Source: Barthelona sp. PAP020 (taxonomy: Eukaryota > Metamonada: BaSk clade). Taken from it: a stretch of 54,397 nt of DNA. The stretch spans positions 1-54,397 of the forward strand of contig JARQWU010000009.1 of assembly GCA_040182905.1 (NCBI GenBank), given 5' to 3'. The translations under genes were made by a program, and so were the position numbers. Positions 27,891 to 37,147 of the stretch are shown piece after piece (positions within the stretch are counted from its first letter, which is position 1; each line of letters begins with the position of its first letter). The notes beneath the pieces are model-generated. The model did not search any database, was not told where the DNA came from, and saw only the letters and a program-made list of their open reading frames with translations.

Positions 27891-28889
27891 TCATGTGCTA
27901 TTGTTTTGAACTTTAAATGAAATATCATTACTTTCGTTATTAACTTGTTCCACACTATTTCTGTTGTTATCAACAGGTTGTGGGATTGTTTGATGTGATA
28001 CAGGTTGAGTAGATTCACTAGAATGAGTTTCTTGTGGGGTGTTAACTTGATTAGATGCATTATCTTCATCATTATAGTTTCTATTTTGTTGTTGAGTTTC
28101 ATTGCTGACTGTGTTATTAGTTGCATCAGTAGTTGTATTAGGAGTCTCACTAACATCTTCAACATGTTCATTAACAACATTATTATGATCATCACTCAAA
28201 TTATTATTTTCATTGATTTCATCAGCATCATCATTGAAATTAGCTTCATCTACTTCATTATTTTGTTCAATTTCATTAGCTTCATTGAAATTGTCATCAT
28301 CAATGTGATCATTTTGCTGCTCTAATTCAAAAGGTTCTTCATTTTCTTGATTCTCTTTTTTACCTCCTTGAGATTTTAAAACTCGATGTTTTTGATCCTT
28401 TCCTAATAATCTATTGATAGTATCTTCAGAATCATATTCAGAAATAGCTTTTAAGTATCTAGCTTGAGTTTGAGCATGTTTTTTAAAATCTTGAACATCG
28501 TATGATGATTTCATGTTGGAAATTTTTCCCAATAAACGTGAATTCTCCTTATCAATTTCACTTAATCTCCTTCTTTTAGATTCTGCATTTAAACTTCCAG
28601 GATGCAATTTAGTAGATTTGGGAACCGATGTATCAATGGTAGATCCACCAACAGATTTGATGGTTGCAATATTTGTCAACAATCGCTGATTCTCTTTGAA
28701 TATTTGATCACATCTTTCCTTTTCAACTTGTTGCCTTTTTGCATTCTGACGTAAATGAATATAAGAAGGTGGACGTTCATTATCAAGCCTTGATTTCACA
28801 GTTTTCAAACGAGCTTGATGTCTTTGGAAATTTTTGTCATTCCACTTTTTGTTTAAATGCTTGTTGCCATAAGCAAGCGCTGGATTCAT
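27891..28889 (-). CDS. CFAP97/hemingway-domain protein
   Basis: 332 aa. CFAP97-family proteins are linked to axoneme assembly and sperm flagella. The conserved part occupies residues 1 to about 170: an NKKW...HQARLKTVKSRLDNERPPSYIHL segment, a coil KRQQVEKERCDQIFKENQRLLTNIATI, and RRRLSEIDKENSRLLGKISNMKSSYDV ending RYLKAISEYD. CFAP97D1 shows the same sequence of a VD--PP segment, a KKINKIEYENKQL-like coil, and a closing EI-W-N...RY block. The second half is low-complexity Asn/Asp/Glu/Thr and probably disordered. Start ATG at 28889 is the only candidate. Confidence 0.8.
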   Translation of the reverse strand: MNPALAYGNKHLNKKWNDKNFQRHQARLKTVKSRLDNERPPSYIHLRQNAKRQQVEKERCDQIFKENQRLLTNIATIKSVGGSTIDTSVPKSTKLHPGSLNAESKRRRLSEIDKENSRLLGKISNMKSSYDVQDFKKHAQTQARYLKAISEYDSEDTINRLLGKDQKHRVLKSQGGKKENQENEEPFELEQQNDHIDDDNFNEANEIEQNNEVDEANFNDDADEINENNNLSDDHNNVVNEHVEDVSETPNTTTDATNNTVSNETQQQNRNYNDEDNASNQVNTPQETHSSESTQPVSHQTIPQPVDNNRNSVEQVNNESNDISFKVQNNST

Positions 28890-29108
28890 TTGATAAAAGT
28901 AGAAAAAATTTAAATTAATTTTTTTCCTTACCTTTTTTTTTTTTCTTTACAAAAAATTTTTAAAAAAACAAATCAATTAATTTTTAATCATCATCAAAAT
29001 TGTTTTTTTAAATTCCATCCAAAAAAATCAAAAAACAAATGAAAAAACAAAATGTTTTATTTTATATGTGAGTGTGTGTGTTGTTGCCTAAAATGGTGTC
29101 TATAATGA

Positions 29109-29318
29109 TTACATACCAAAACCGTATAAAGTACGACCTTGTTTCTTCAAAGCATAAATAACATCGACAGCAGTACAAGTCTTACGATTACCATGAACAG
29201 TATAAGTAATGGCATCATGAACAACAGAGTCAAGTTGATTTCTCATAGTTTTTCTGTGGTGCTTGGCAGCCTTACCAATTCCCTTACCAGCAGCTTTTGC
29301 TCTTGCGTGACCAGACAT
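29109..29318 (-). CDS. Histone H4-like protein lacking helix 1 and most of helix 2
   Basis: 69 aa, one uninterrupted frame. The N-terminal tail ([23 protein letters not shown]) and the C-terminal part ([34 protein letters not shown]) align to H4 residues 1-28 and 65-102. Between them, about 36 canonical residues (29-64), including the RRLARRGGVKRISG and IYEETR regions, are absent; the junction is ...[11 protein letters not shown].... The loss is close to 108 bases and in frame. No intron signals are present, and the missing part is not nearby. The remaining helix 3 and C-terminal segment are well conserved, arguing against neutral decay. Either a specialised H4 derivative or an assembly deletion. 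Confidence 0.85.
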   Translation of the reverse strand: MSGHARAKAAGKGIGKAAKHHRKTMRNQLDSVVHDAITYTVHGNRKTCTAVDVIYALKKQGRTLYGFGM

Positions 29319-29654
29319 TTGAGTGATTCAAAGTTTTTAATAAATGCCGAACAAAAAAAATTTATACTTGCTTCAAAAAAATTAATGTTAAAAAAAATTC
29401 CTAGGTTTCTCCACTGCTTTTTTGCACGTAAAATTCAATTTTTCATTTTAATTTATGGAGTAAAAGATTGTTTTGATTTGCTCTTATTAACTTATAAATG
29501 ATTGTTTCAACAATAAATACAAGTGATTTTGAAAAGTAATCCATTTAATGTGAAGGTTGCTTTCACCTTACTCTCTGTTTGTTTATTAACCCACTTTCAA
29601 TAAATTGATGGCTGTCTTAGAATTGAAAAATCCTGTTAACACTTTTTTTGCAAG
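29319..29654. other. Intergenic, divergent promoters
   Basis: Spacer between the divergent H4-like and PNGase genes, so it should hold both promoters. A small imperfect hairpin lies near 29551-29568 (GTGAAGG/TTTCAC). No ORF of merit and no known RNA seen. Confidence 0.5.
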
Positions 29655-31229
29655 ATGATTTTTTTTCAGTTTGCTTTGAATGGAGAAACATATGATTTTA
29701 GCTTGGAACCTTTATCACCAAAGAGTGAATTTTTGGAACAAATAACGACAATTTTAACAATTCAATTTCATGAATTGTGGGGTATTAATGAAGTTTTGCC
29801 ACATTCATTGAAATTTATTGGGTTACCATTCGACCCTTATGATTCTTCAGATCTAAATTTACCTGAATTACCTGCTGTTGTTCTTTTTTCAGTTTTGTTG
29901 AACATTGACACCTCATTATTCTCTTCCTTTTCTGCTGAGAAAGATACCAACATTATTGATCATGTTTGTAGTCGCAGTATTTTTGGAGATGAACCAATAA
30001 AGCAACCAGGATTTTTAATTGAAAAATATGGTGATGTTCCAGAAGTGAGACATTTTTGTTTACATTGTACAAAACGTGTAATGGATGATATTCGCAGGAC
30101 AACCCCTGACAGAGTTCCTACGTCTTTACCATCTGCAGCATTTTTTTCACCTTTTGTTTGTCAAATACCATTATCAACATCAAATGTCGAAATTTCTGAA
30201 AGATTAAAGGAAAATTGCAAACAAAAGTACCATGAATTATACAACAAACAATTAAAACAACCTTATCCAAAAACGACAATGGGATTGAAATATTTAATTT
30301 CTCACCTATTTTCGGCCATTAAAAGACGTCAAATGATAAATGATTTTGCAAGAAAAAGAACTGAAGATATTATTTCATTTGTTCCAATTTACAACATTTT
30401 GATGGGAGGTGATTTTGATGAAAATATAACTGGACCCTTGCTTGAGCCTTTTGAAAATCACGCTTATTATCAAATTATTGCCAGAACAAAGAATTTTATA
30501 AAAGGTAATCTTTTGGATGAATTAGTCTTTCGTTTATTAAAGTGGTTTAATTCTGTATTTACTTTTGTTAGAAAACCTGATTGTGAGCATTGTGGATCAA
30601 ATGATGTTGTCTTCGTTCACAGGGAACAAGCGAATGAAATCAGAAAATCTGACAGTTCAGAAGTATACAATTGTCGTGTTTGTAATGGTATGACTTATTT
30701 TCATCGATACATTGAACCTTTAAAGATTTTATCTGAAAAAAGAGGACGTTGTCAAGAATTTGCTGTTGCTTTTGCAACAATATTAGACTCTTTGATGATA
30801 CCGACCAGATATGTTTTAGATTTAACAGATCATGTTTGGGTTGAGTATTTTTCTGATAATTTACAAAGGTGGATTCATTTGGACCCCTGTGAACCACTTT
30901 TTGACAAACCTTTTGTATATGAAGGAGGTTGGGGAAAAAATTTAACATATATATTTGCGGTCTCCCTAAGTTCTATTGTTGATGTCACACAAAAATACTC
31001 AAAGAAGTATGAGAATGTGTTAAAACGACGATTATTAACAACTGAGAGTTATTTAATAAAAGAAATTGATAATTCTACCATGATTTTAGTAAATGCTATT
31101 AAACCATCAAAATCTATTCAAGAATTTGAAAAAAATGCAAATGAAAAAGATCTGTTGCATTTGGAAAATCGGTTAGAACGTGAACTTTTACCTGAAGAAA
31201 CCAAAGAAAGAATATCAGGTCATATATAA
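29655..31229 (+). CDS. NGLY1: Peptide:N-glycanase (PNGase, NGLY1/Png1)
   Basis: 524-aa cytosolic amidase that removes N-glycans from misfolded glycoproteins during ER-associated degradation. The transglutaminase-like core carries the Cys-His-Asp triad: Cys366 in RGRCQEFAVAF, His393 in TDHVWVE and Asp410 in HLDPCE. Ahead of it are the two zinc CxxC pairs, CEHCGS and CRVCN. The core continues with FVYEGGWGKNLTYIFAVS, as in the family (YE-GWGK-L-Y-IA-S). The N-terminal 80 residues look like a ubiquitin-like fold (PUB or UBL), common in Png1 proteins. Gln follows Cys where many homologues have Gly, otherwise the active site is canonical. Confidence 0.95.
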   Translation: MIFFQFALNGETYDFSLEPLSPKSEFLEQITTILTIQFHELWGINEVLPHSLKFIGLPFDPYDSSDLNLPELPAVVLFSVLLNIDTSLFSSFSAEKDTNIIDHVCSRSIFGDEPIKQPGFLIEKYGDVPEVRHFCLHCTKRVMDDIRRTTPDRVPTSLPSAAFFSPFVCQIPLSTSNVEISERLKENCKQKYHELYNKQLKQPYPKTTMGLKYLISHLFSAIKRRQMINDFARKRTEDIISFVPIYNILMGGDFDENITGPLLEPFENHAYYQIIARTKNFIKGNLLDELVFRLLKWFNSVFTFVRKPDCEHCGSNDVVFVHREQANEIRKSDSSEVYNCRVCNGMTYFHRYIEPLKILSEKRGRCQEFAVAFATILDSLMIPTRYVLDLTDHVWVEYFSDNLQRWIHLDPCEPLFDKPFVYEGGWGKNLTYIFAVSLSSIVDVTQKYSKKYENVLKRRLLTTESYLIKEIDNSTMILVNAIKPSKSIQEFEKNANEKDLLHLENRLERELLPEETKERISGHI

Positions 31230-31396
31230 AAAATATTTTTGTCTGTACATTTTTTATTTCTTTAAAGATATATTATTTCATAATTTGAGTCCATTTAACC
31301 ATCAATAAATTTTTCCTACAAGAAATTTTTCATTATTCATTTGTTTTTTTTTTCAAAAATACGATCATGGGTACAAAGCTTTATGCATACAAAAGG

Positions 31397-31468
31397 GTAT
31401 GAAAAATAAACAGGTCTTTTTATTCACAAAAAAAAAATTACCAACCAAAAACTAACCATCTTTTCCAG
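31397..31468 (+). other. Possible 5' UTR intron upstream of the alpha/beta hydrolase gene
   Basis: 72 bases beginning GTATGA and ending ACTAACCATCTTTTCCAG, matching the donor, branch and acceptor style of the confirmed introns in this window. It lies 47 bases before the hydrolase start, and an in-frame TAG sits just upstream of that ATG, so it would be non-coding. Transcript data would decide. Confidence 0.3.
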
Positions 31469-31515
31469 TCCTGTATGAAAACATATTTGTATTTTTGATG
31501 GAGAATATTTAGAAT

Positions 31516-32385
31516 ATGAATAATAATGAAGCTTTATCCATTTTAAATTCTTCTGAAATGAAAGACTCTGCTGTTTCATTAGAAAATTTTAAGAAACATC
31601 ATACCACTCCTCGAAATTGGTATATTAAGCGTTATGGTTCAGGAAGTTCCATATTTGTTGGTCTTCATGGTTGGGCTGGTTCTTACAAAACATTTGATCC
31701 CCTTGTTGAGTATATTCCTCCTTCTGTATCCTTTTTTTGCATTGATTTACCAGGTTATGGAAGTAGTGACCCACCAGAAGCATATCATATTCAAGTTATT
31801 GCTTCAGAAGTTGCGAATGTCATATCAAGTCTTGGTTACAAAGATATTACTTTGGTTGTATATTGTTTAGGAGGAGTTGTTGCTTTGTATATGGCTCCTT
31901 TAATTAGTCATTTATTTAAAAAAATAATTTTTATGGAAACTTTTGCATATGTTCCAAATTATTGGTCTTTTTTGGGACAAACACATTGCGGTGCATGTAC
32001 CTATTATTGCATCTTTGAAAATTCTTGTGGAAGCTCTTGTTTTTCGTCTATATATAAATTTTTTGATCCTTCTGCCGATTTGAAGGAATGGGCAGCAGAT
32101 ATGGATCATAAAAATAGTTACAATTGGTTGAATGCTGTTACAGATGAATCAATATTAAATGTTGAAGTAGTTAGACCCCAAGCTCATCGTTTAAATAATA
32201 TACCTATTGTTATTACTGTTGGTGCCAATACTTTTGAAGATATTCCTGTTTCAGCTGAACTTTTGTTAACTTTGTGGCCTCATGCTAAAATAATAACAAT
32301 ACCCAATTGTTCTCATTATCCTATTGCAGAAAATCCTGAATTTGTTGCGGATTTATGTTTTATGAGTTTGTTAAATGTTGAATAA
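31516..32385 (+). CDS. Alpha/beta hydrolase-fold protein with Cys in the nucleophile position
   Basis: 289 aa. Fold marks: HGWAGSYKTFDPLVEYI (oxyanion loop), FFCIDLPGYGSSDPP, a nucleophile elbow, and NCSHYPIAENPE with catalytic His267 near the C-terminus. At the elbow the usual G-H-S-x-G-G reads V-Y-C-L-G-G: the Ser is Cys117, and the two preceding residues also differ. Dienelactone hydrolases use such a Cys, so activity is possible. A Cys-rich lid region (THCGACTYYC...CGSSC) lies at about 155-178. Substrate unknown; the nearest familiar relatives are soluble esterase/epoxide-hydrolase-like enzymes. Confidence 0.85.
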   Translation: MNNNEALSILNSSEMKDSAVSLENFKKHHTTPRNWYIKRYGSGSSIFVGLHGWAGSYKTFDPLVEYIPPSVSFFCIDLPGYGSSDPPEAYHIQVIASEVANVISSLGYKDITLVVYCLGGVVALYMAPLISHLFKKIIFMETFAYVPNYWSFLGQTHCGACTYYCIFENSCGSSCFSSIYKFFDPSADLKEWAADMDHKNSYNWLNAVTDESILNVEVVRPQAHRLNNIPIVITVGANTFEDIPVSAELLLTLWPHAKIITIPNCSHYPIAENPEFVADLCFMSLLNVE

Positions 32386-32436
32386 AATTTCCAATTTTTT
32401 TTTTTCTGTTTATATTTGAAATTTTCAGACATAAAC

Positions 32437-33072
32437 ATGAATTCAGCCCAAATCAATGTGTTAAACCGTCGAATCATTGAAAGAAGAAAAAAAAAACAAA
32501 AATTTTTAAAAAAACAGAAAGTAGCTATGAACAGCATGAATAATATACTCAATAGTTCAAATTTGCCTTCAGAATCAATGTTAAATTCTTCAAATTTAAA
32601 AAATAAAACTTCTGAAACAAAAAGCAGTTTGCAATCTTCAAATTTGGATGGATTTTCATTAGCTTTTCAACCAAAAACCGATGAAAGTATTCGAGAATCA
32701 AAAGAATATTTAGAAAAACTTCAACCTTTACAACCTAGTGTCAACATTGATAATACTATTTTCACGGGCAATCCAAAGGAAAAAAAATATCAAGAAGAAT
32801 TGAAATGGTCAATAAAACAGTTGAGACTGGGATTAAGATTCAGAAAACATGAGGCTTCCAATGAACAGATGGAATACTCTCAAAAAATGATAACCAAACT
32901 TCAAGATCCTACTGTTCGAAAAGCTGAAAAGTGTATGTTGATGGAAAGAATTTTTGAAGGTAAATTGGAGACATATATGGATAGAGATCGTCGTGGATTA
33001 CCATTGGAAGAAGAAACTCAAAAGAAAAAGAAAAAAAAAAATCATCGCAGAAAGAAAAAATCCAATAATTGA
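32437..33072 (+). CDS. C8orf33/UPF0488-like basic protein
   Basis: 211 aa from the ATG at 32437; the frame opens at a TTG 21 bases earlier, not counted. Lys/Arg-rich N- and C-terminal ends suggest a nuclear or nucleolar location. The central block YQEELKWSIKQLRLGLRFRK, then a short helix, DPTVRKAEKCMLMERIFEGKLETYM, resembles the conserved part of human C8orf33 (FRWCVEQLELGLKT...PRKRQLMHSLFGDYRAQM). The family's biochemical role is poorly known. Two short repeats of a LNSSNL motif occur at about 40-60. Assignment rests on one block. Confidence 0.55.
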   Translation: MNSAQINVLNRRIIERRKKKQKFLKKQKVAMNSMNNILNSSNLPSESMLNSSNLKNKTSETKSSLQSSNLDGFSLAFQPKTDESIRESKEYLEKLQPLQPSVNIDNTIFTGNPKEKKYQEELKWSIKQLRLGLRFRKHEASNEQMEYSQKMITKLQDPTVRKAEKCMLMERIFEGKLETYMDRDRRGLPLEEETQKKKKKKNHRRKKKSNN

Positions 33073-33253
33073 TAAATATAGTCCAATTTTTATTGTCCCC
33101 TTTATCATTTTAAAAAATATCTTTAAATTTCACGAAAAAGGAGAAAATTTCAACCAAAACAAGCTAATTCTTGCTTTTAAAGAACATCACATGAACACAA
33201 TAACAAGATAAATAAATAAAAGAAGCAAAAGAGAAACAAATTTATAAAACAGA

Positions 33254-34441
33254 TTAATTGGAAGCCATCCACAATTGTAAGCACACGTCAGCATTTTGAA
33301 CAACAGAATCATCAATTTGAACTACAGAATTATCCGCCAATAAAAACCAACTTTGATAATTTTGAACAAAAACATAGGAAATAAATCTGCCCTTTTCATC
33401 ATCCCCTTCATGAGCAACCAGACATTTCAAATCAAAAGATTTATTGTTAATTTTTAAATTACTCAAAGGAAATGTTAAAGAAGTCAAATTCTTTTTGTGT
33501 AAATTGTTTGAATCTTTTGGAAATTTGTCAAAATCAAGTATAAACCAATTTAAATTTGAATTTAAATTTTGAAAATTGTATTTGTAAATCAATTCATAAA
33601 TATTACATTTTTGAGTAATTAATTCATGCATACCATTTTTAATTATTGGAAATAATGGCAAAGATAATTTAAAATAATTATTTAAAAAGGAAAAGTTTTC
33701 TGAAAGAAGACTCAAAAGGGAAAAAATTTGCAAAAATAATTCTGAATAATTTTTTTCAAAAATTTCAGTTGAATTTTTGATCAAATATTTTTCAAAAATT
33801 TTTGTGGATAGGGTGGCAAAAATTGGTTGAGAACTGTGATATTGATTTATTAATGATCGTAAAATAGACAAATAATCTTTTTTTAAATGACAAATATCAA
33901 CTTTTGGAAATATTGTTGTGTCAAATATTTGTTCAACAAAAAACTTATTTTGAAATATAAAATGTAACAAAGAATTTAATGAATTTAATCGTAAATTAGG
34001 CGTAAAAGCCAATAAATTACTAATACAATTTTCATTTGAAATACTTTTAATGTGACTATAGGAGAAATTATCAAAGTTATAACTCTTAAAAATCAAAACA
34101 TTGGAAAAAATATTTTTGATACTTTGAATCATTTCATTATCCACTGATTCAGAAGTCTCAATATCCAAAAGTTCAAAATTTTGAATATTTAAAAAATATT
34201 TATGGTATGTATCATAATAATGTTCAAATGTATGACTATCATCATCATTTCCACATGATATATTGCCACATTCCAAACATATATGTAAATTTATGTTTTT
34301 TAAACATGTTGAACAGCATGTATTCGGATTTATATCTCTCAACATATTTATATCAAAATATATTTCTTCTTCACAATCATTACCGTCAACAAAACTATTT
34401 CTATCACTTGTTGTTCGAACTCTTAACTTATCATCAAACAT
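33254..34441 (-). CDS. ZnF-UBP / ubiquitin-protease-fold protein, probably inactive
   Basis: 395 aa. Residues about 40-95 form a ZnF-UBP-like finger (CCSTCLKNINLHICLECGNISCG, then HTFEHYYDTYHKYFLNIQ). A USP-like fold follows: NENCISNLLAF around Cys139 corresponds to the USP Cys box (GNTCFMNSVLQ), and the C-terminal FDLKCLVAHEGDDEKGRFISYVFVQN...WFLLADNSVVQ matches the His box (GHYTAYV...W--FDD--V). The catalytic His is Arg352 (GRF for GHY), so hydrolysis is unlikely. USP39/Sad1, a splicing factor, shares this ZnF-UBP plus dead USP architecture and is the best candidate, but Sad1 lacks the Cys kept here. Could also be a diverged ciliary or unrelated pseudo-USP. Confidence 0.6.
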   Translation of the reverse strand: MFDDKLRVRTTSDRNSFVDGNDCEEEIYFDINMLRDINPNTCCSTCLKNINLHICLECGNISCGNDDDSHTFEHYYDTYHKYFLNIQNFELLDIETSESVDNEMIQSIKNIFSNVLIFKSYNFDNFSYSHIKSISNENCISNLLAFTPNLRLNSLNSLLHFIFQNKFFVEQIFDTTIFPKVDICHLKKDYLSILRSLINQYHSSQPIFATLSTKIFEKYLIKNSTEIFEKNYSELFLQIFSLLSLLSENFSFLNNYFKLSLPLFPIIKNGMHELITQKCNIYELIYKYNFQNLNSNLNWFILDFDKFPKDSNNLHKKNLTSLTFPLSNLKINNKSFDLKCLVAHEGDDEKGRFISYVFVQNYQSWFLLADNSVVQIDDSVVQNADVCLQLWMASN

Positions 34442-34477
34442 TTTTCATTGAATGAAAAAATAAAAATTTCACAGCAT

Positions 34478-37066
34478 TTATCTTTTTCTTCTTTTGCCAC
34501 CTTTCCCTTTTTTAGAACCTTTATTGAAACGTTTTTTGGAGGATTGAAATCCAATGCCAAGAGATTCCAAATCATTAGCTCTGCAAAATAAACATAAATT
34601 CTCAAAGCCAATGTCGCCATTCTTTAGAACTCCATTCAAAGTCTTGCCTTTCAATAGACAATTTGGATTATCACAAATACAACCCAAACTCAACTTGACA
34701 TATCCATTGAAAGTAATTGTTTGATCACAATCTGAACAACATAATCTGGGAAAAGGCTCTTGAATTGGATCAATAAATAAACTACCACTCTTATTTTCAT
34801 CTTGTCTACAAGTTGGACAATCACAAACAACAGTATTTATTTTCGAATGAGCACAATGAGGATTTAAACACTGTAAACATGTGTACTTATTCGAATTCAA
34901 AGTTTCAATATCGTTTGCAATACTTGGTGGATGTTGATAACAATGCATGCAAAGAGAAAATCTTTTATTTGTTCTTGTTGTGCAAATAACCACTTGAAAA
35001 TCACAAAATGGACAAATTGATCCACCGCTTGATTGTACTTTGTTCACTTCATCAGGAAATTCATAAGTTTCTTGGCAATACAAACAAAAAACTCTTGGAT
35101 TTCTACCAGGAACTATTTTTGTAAATCTTAGACAGTTCGGACATTTTGTAAAATTTTTAGCTGCTTCCGCAATAGTAGAAAATTGTCCTGAAAAAAGAGC
35201 ATCCATCCCTTGAATATTGTTGGCAAAATATGCAAATTTGGCTTTAAAATTACGGACAGAATGACTCAATACATCCGTCCACAAAGCATTCCCCTTCGCA
35301 ACAAGATTGATTTTTGCTTCAATTTCAGCTCGAACTTGAGGCAAACAAAGATCTGGATCAATTTTGTAAAAACCATGAATTAATGTTATTCCTAACTTTG
35401 TGGGCACTAATTTTCGACCAGACTGAATAGAAGCATATTCTCTAACACACACATTATTAATATGAGTTGCAATTGATGCATCAGTCCCAATACCATTCTT
35501 TTCCATTTGACCAATCAATTGTGCTTCAGTAATATGAGATGGAGGTTTGGTAAAACCATCTTCCAAACCAATGTCACTCAATGATAATTCCATCCCTTCT
35601 TCCAAACCTTCCAAAAACCTCATCAAATTTGCATCCAACACAACAACATCTTCATATTCTTCATCTTCACTGTCATCATCATTTTCAGAATATTTCCATC
35701 TCTCCATAGTTTTATATCCAAGATCAATAGGTACTTTGGCTACCAAATCAAAGAGTTCAGAATGACCTTCTGGATTTCCAAAGGATTCAAAAGTAACTTG
35801 AATACGACTATACTTTGCAGGTTGATGCAAAGAACTCAAATAATTTTGACAAATCAAATCATACAACCTATTGGCAGATCCTCCCATACCAGGTGTGATC
35901 AATCCAACAGGTGTAATTGGAGGGTGATCACCCATATCAACACCCTTTCGTGGTGGACGAGGTGGTAATTTTAACAAATCACCAGCGGCTCTTGCCCAAG
36001 CACCTCCTTGTGATAAAGTTTGAATAAGGCTGGTGGTATTAAATCCTGGGGGAAAGGCACTTGATTCAGTACGAGGATATGAAATAAAACCATTTATGTA
36101 TAAGTCCTCTGCAACATGCATAGTTTCATGTGGACCCATTCCAAGACATGTTGATGCTGCCTTCAACATCGCAACAGTATTAAATGGCAAAGGTTTTGCA
36201 CTTTGAGTGACAGATTTTTTGATTGTCTTGATTCGAACATTACCTTGCATCGAAAGCAAAGTTGAAAGAATTGCAGCACTGGAATAATCGAAAATACAAG
36301 GTCTCAAACTATTGAGCTTGAATGATACATCATCATATTTGATGGAAGCTTTTAATTTCCAAAATTTTTCTGGTTTAAAGCGCTCAATCGCATCATGTCT
36401 TTGAACAATAAAATTTAAAGTGGGTGTTTGACATGGTCCATAAGTAATACTCCCTGAATTCAAATCATTATACTTATCCTTGAAAAATCTGGTGAGAAAG
36501 CGAGAAAAAGTAACACCAACCTTCAAATCAATGATTTGACGTGCAGTAACAGACAATGATTCGAGCTCATTTGGTTTTCCAAGTGACATCATGGCTCTTT
36601 GAATAGCAACAGGAGTTAAAGCAGAGAAATGTGCTCTGAATATTCGATCAGGGTTTTTTATTTTGACATTTTTCATAATCTCAAAACATATATTTTCTCC
36701 TTCTCTATCACAATCCAAAAATAATAATAAATAATCGCAACCTGATGATTCAGTTTGTAAAAATTTGCAAATATGCTGATGAACAGGAACTTCAACTGTT
36801 TCAGCATCGAATAGTTCAATCGGTTCAACAGAATTCCAATTTCGATACTTTGGAACAAAATCACATGAATAAACATGTCCAATAACAGCAGTAACAATAA
36901 AATTAGCGGGATGGTTTTGAAAAGTTCCATTAAAAGTGTGAACGGGAGGATTTTTTGATCGAGGTGAAGTTCTAAAATCATTGTTTGATAAAGCCTTGGC
37001 AATACTCAATGCAATTGATGGTTTTTCCGCCACTACAAACAGTTTTGGAATAGCACTGCTGGACAT
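34478..37066 (-). CDS. TOP3B: DNA topoisomerase III-beta
   Basis: 862-aa type IA topoisomerase, which relaxes DNA (and RNA, for TOP3B) by passing strands through a transient break. Toprim: FVVAEKPSIALSIAKAL and FLDCDREGENICFEI. Gate and 5Y domain: GPCQTPTLNFIVQRHD, NTVAMLKAASTCLGMGP, and GFISYPRTESSAFPP with catalytic Tyr330. Also DHPPITP, MEKNGIGTDASIATHINN and LVPTKLGITLIHGFYKIDP. The C-terminus has several CxxC zinc fingers (CPNCLRF, CLYCQE, CPFCDFQ, CMHCYQHPP, CLQCLNPHCAH) in the TOP3B order and ends in a Gly/Lys/Arg basic tail in place of RGG repeats. Head-to-head with the Sfi1-like gene, 81 bases apart. Confidence 0.96.
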   Translation of the reverse strand: MSSSAIPKLFVVAEKPSIALSIAKALSNNDFRTSPRSKNPPVHTFNGTFQNHPANFIVTAVIGHVYSCDFVPKYRNWNSVEPIELFDAETVEVPVHQHICKFLQTESSGCDYLLLFLDCDREGENICFEIMKNVKIKNPDRIFRAHFSALTPVAIQRAMMSLGKPNELESLSVTARQIIDLKVGVTFSRFLTRFFKDKYNDLNSGSITYGPCQTPTLNFIVQRHDAIERFKPEKFWKLKASIKYDDVSFKLNSLRPCIFDYSSAAILSTLLSMQGNVRIKTIKKSVTQSAKPLPFNTVAMLKAASTCLGMGPHETMHVAEDLYINGFISYPRTESSAFPPGFNTTSLIQTLSQGGAWARAAGDLLKLPPRPPRKGVDMGDHPPITPVGLITPGMGGSANRLYDLICQNYLSSLHQPAKYSRIQVTFESFGNPEGHSELFDLVAKVPIDLGYKTMERWKYSENDDDSEDEEYEDVVVLDANLMRFLEGLEEGMELSLSDIGLEDGFTKPPSHITEAQLIGQMEKNGIGTDASIATHINNVCVREYASIQSGRKLVPTKLGITLIHGFYKIDPDLCLPQVRAEIEAKINLVAKGNALWTDVLSHSVRNFKAKFAYFANNIQGMDALFSGQFSTIAEAAKNFTKCPNCLRFTKIVPGRNPRVFCLYCQETYEFPDEVNKVQSSGGSICPFCDFQVVICTTRTNKRFSLCMHCYQHPPSIANDIETLNSNKYTCLQCLNPHCAHSKINTVVCDCPTCRQDENKSGSLFIDPIQEPFPRLCCSDCDQTITFNGYVKLSLGCICDNPNCLLKGKTLNGVLKNGDIGFENLCLFCRANDLESLGIGFQSSKKRFNKGSKKGKGGKRRKR

Positions 37067-37147
37067 TTGCCTGTAAAAATGAGATTAAAAAAAGGCAATT
37101 TTTTTTTTTTCATCATTTGTAGTTTAGCCAATTTAAAATGTATCAAC

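Noticed and set aside
27674-27916. 80-codon plus-strand frame after the transporter gene
   Set aside because: Overlaps the transporter stop and the 3' end of the CFAP97-like gene, with low-complexity composition and no recognisable motif.
27821-28195. Met/Ile-rich frame overlapping the CFAP97-like gene
   Set aside because: Shadow frame of the Asn/Asp repeat tail; the true frame carries the conserved domain.
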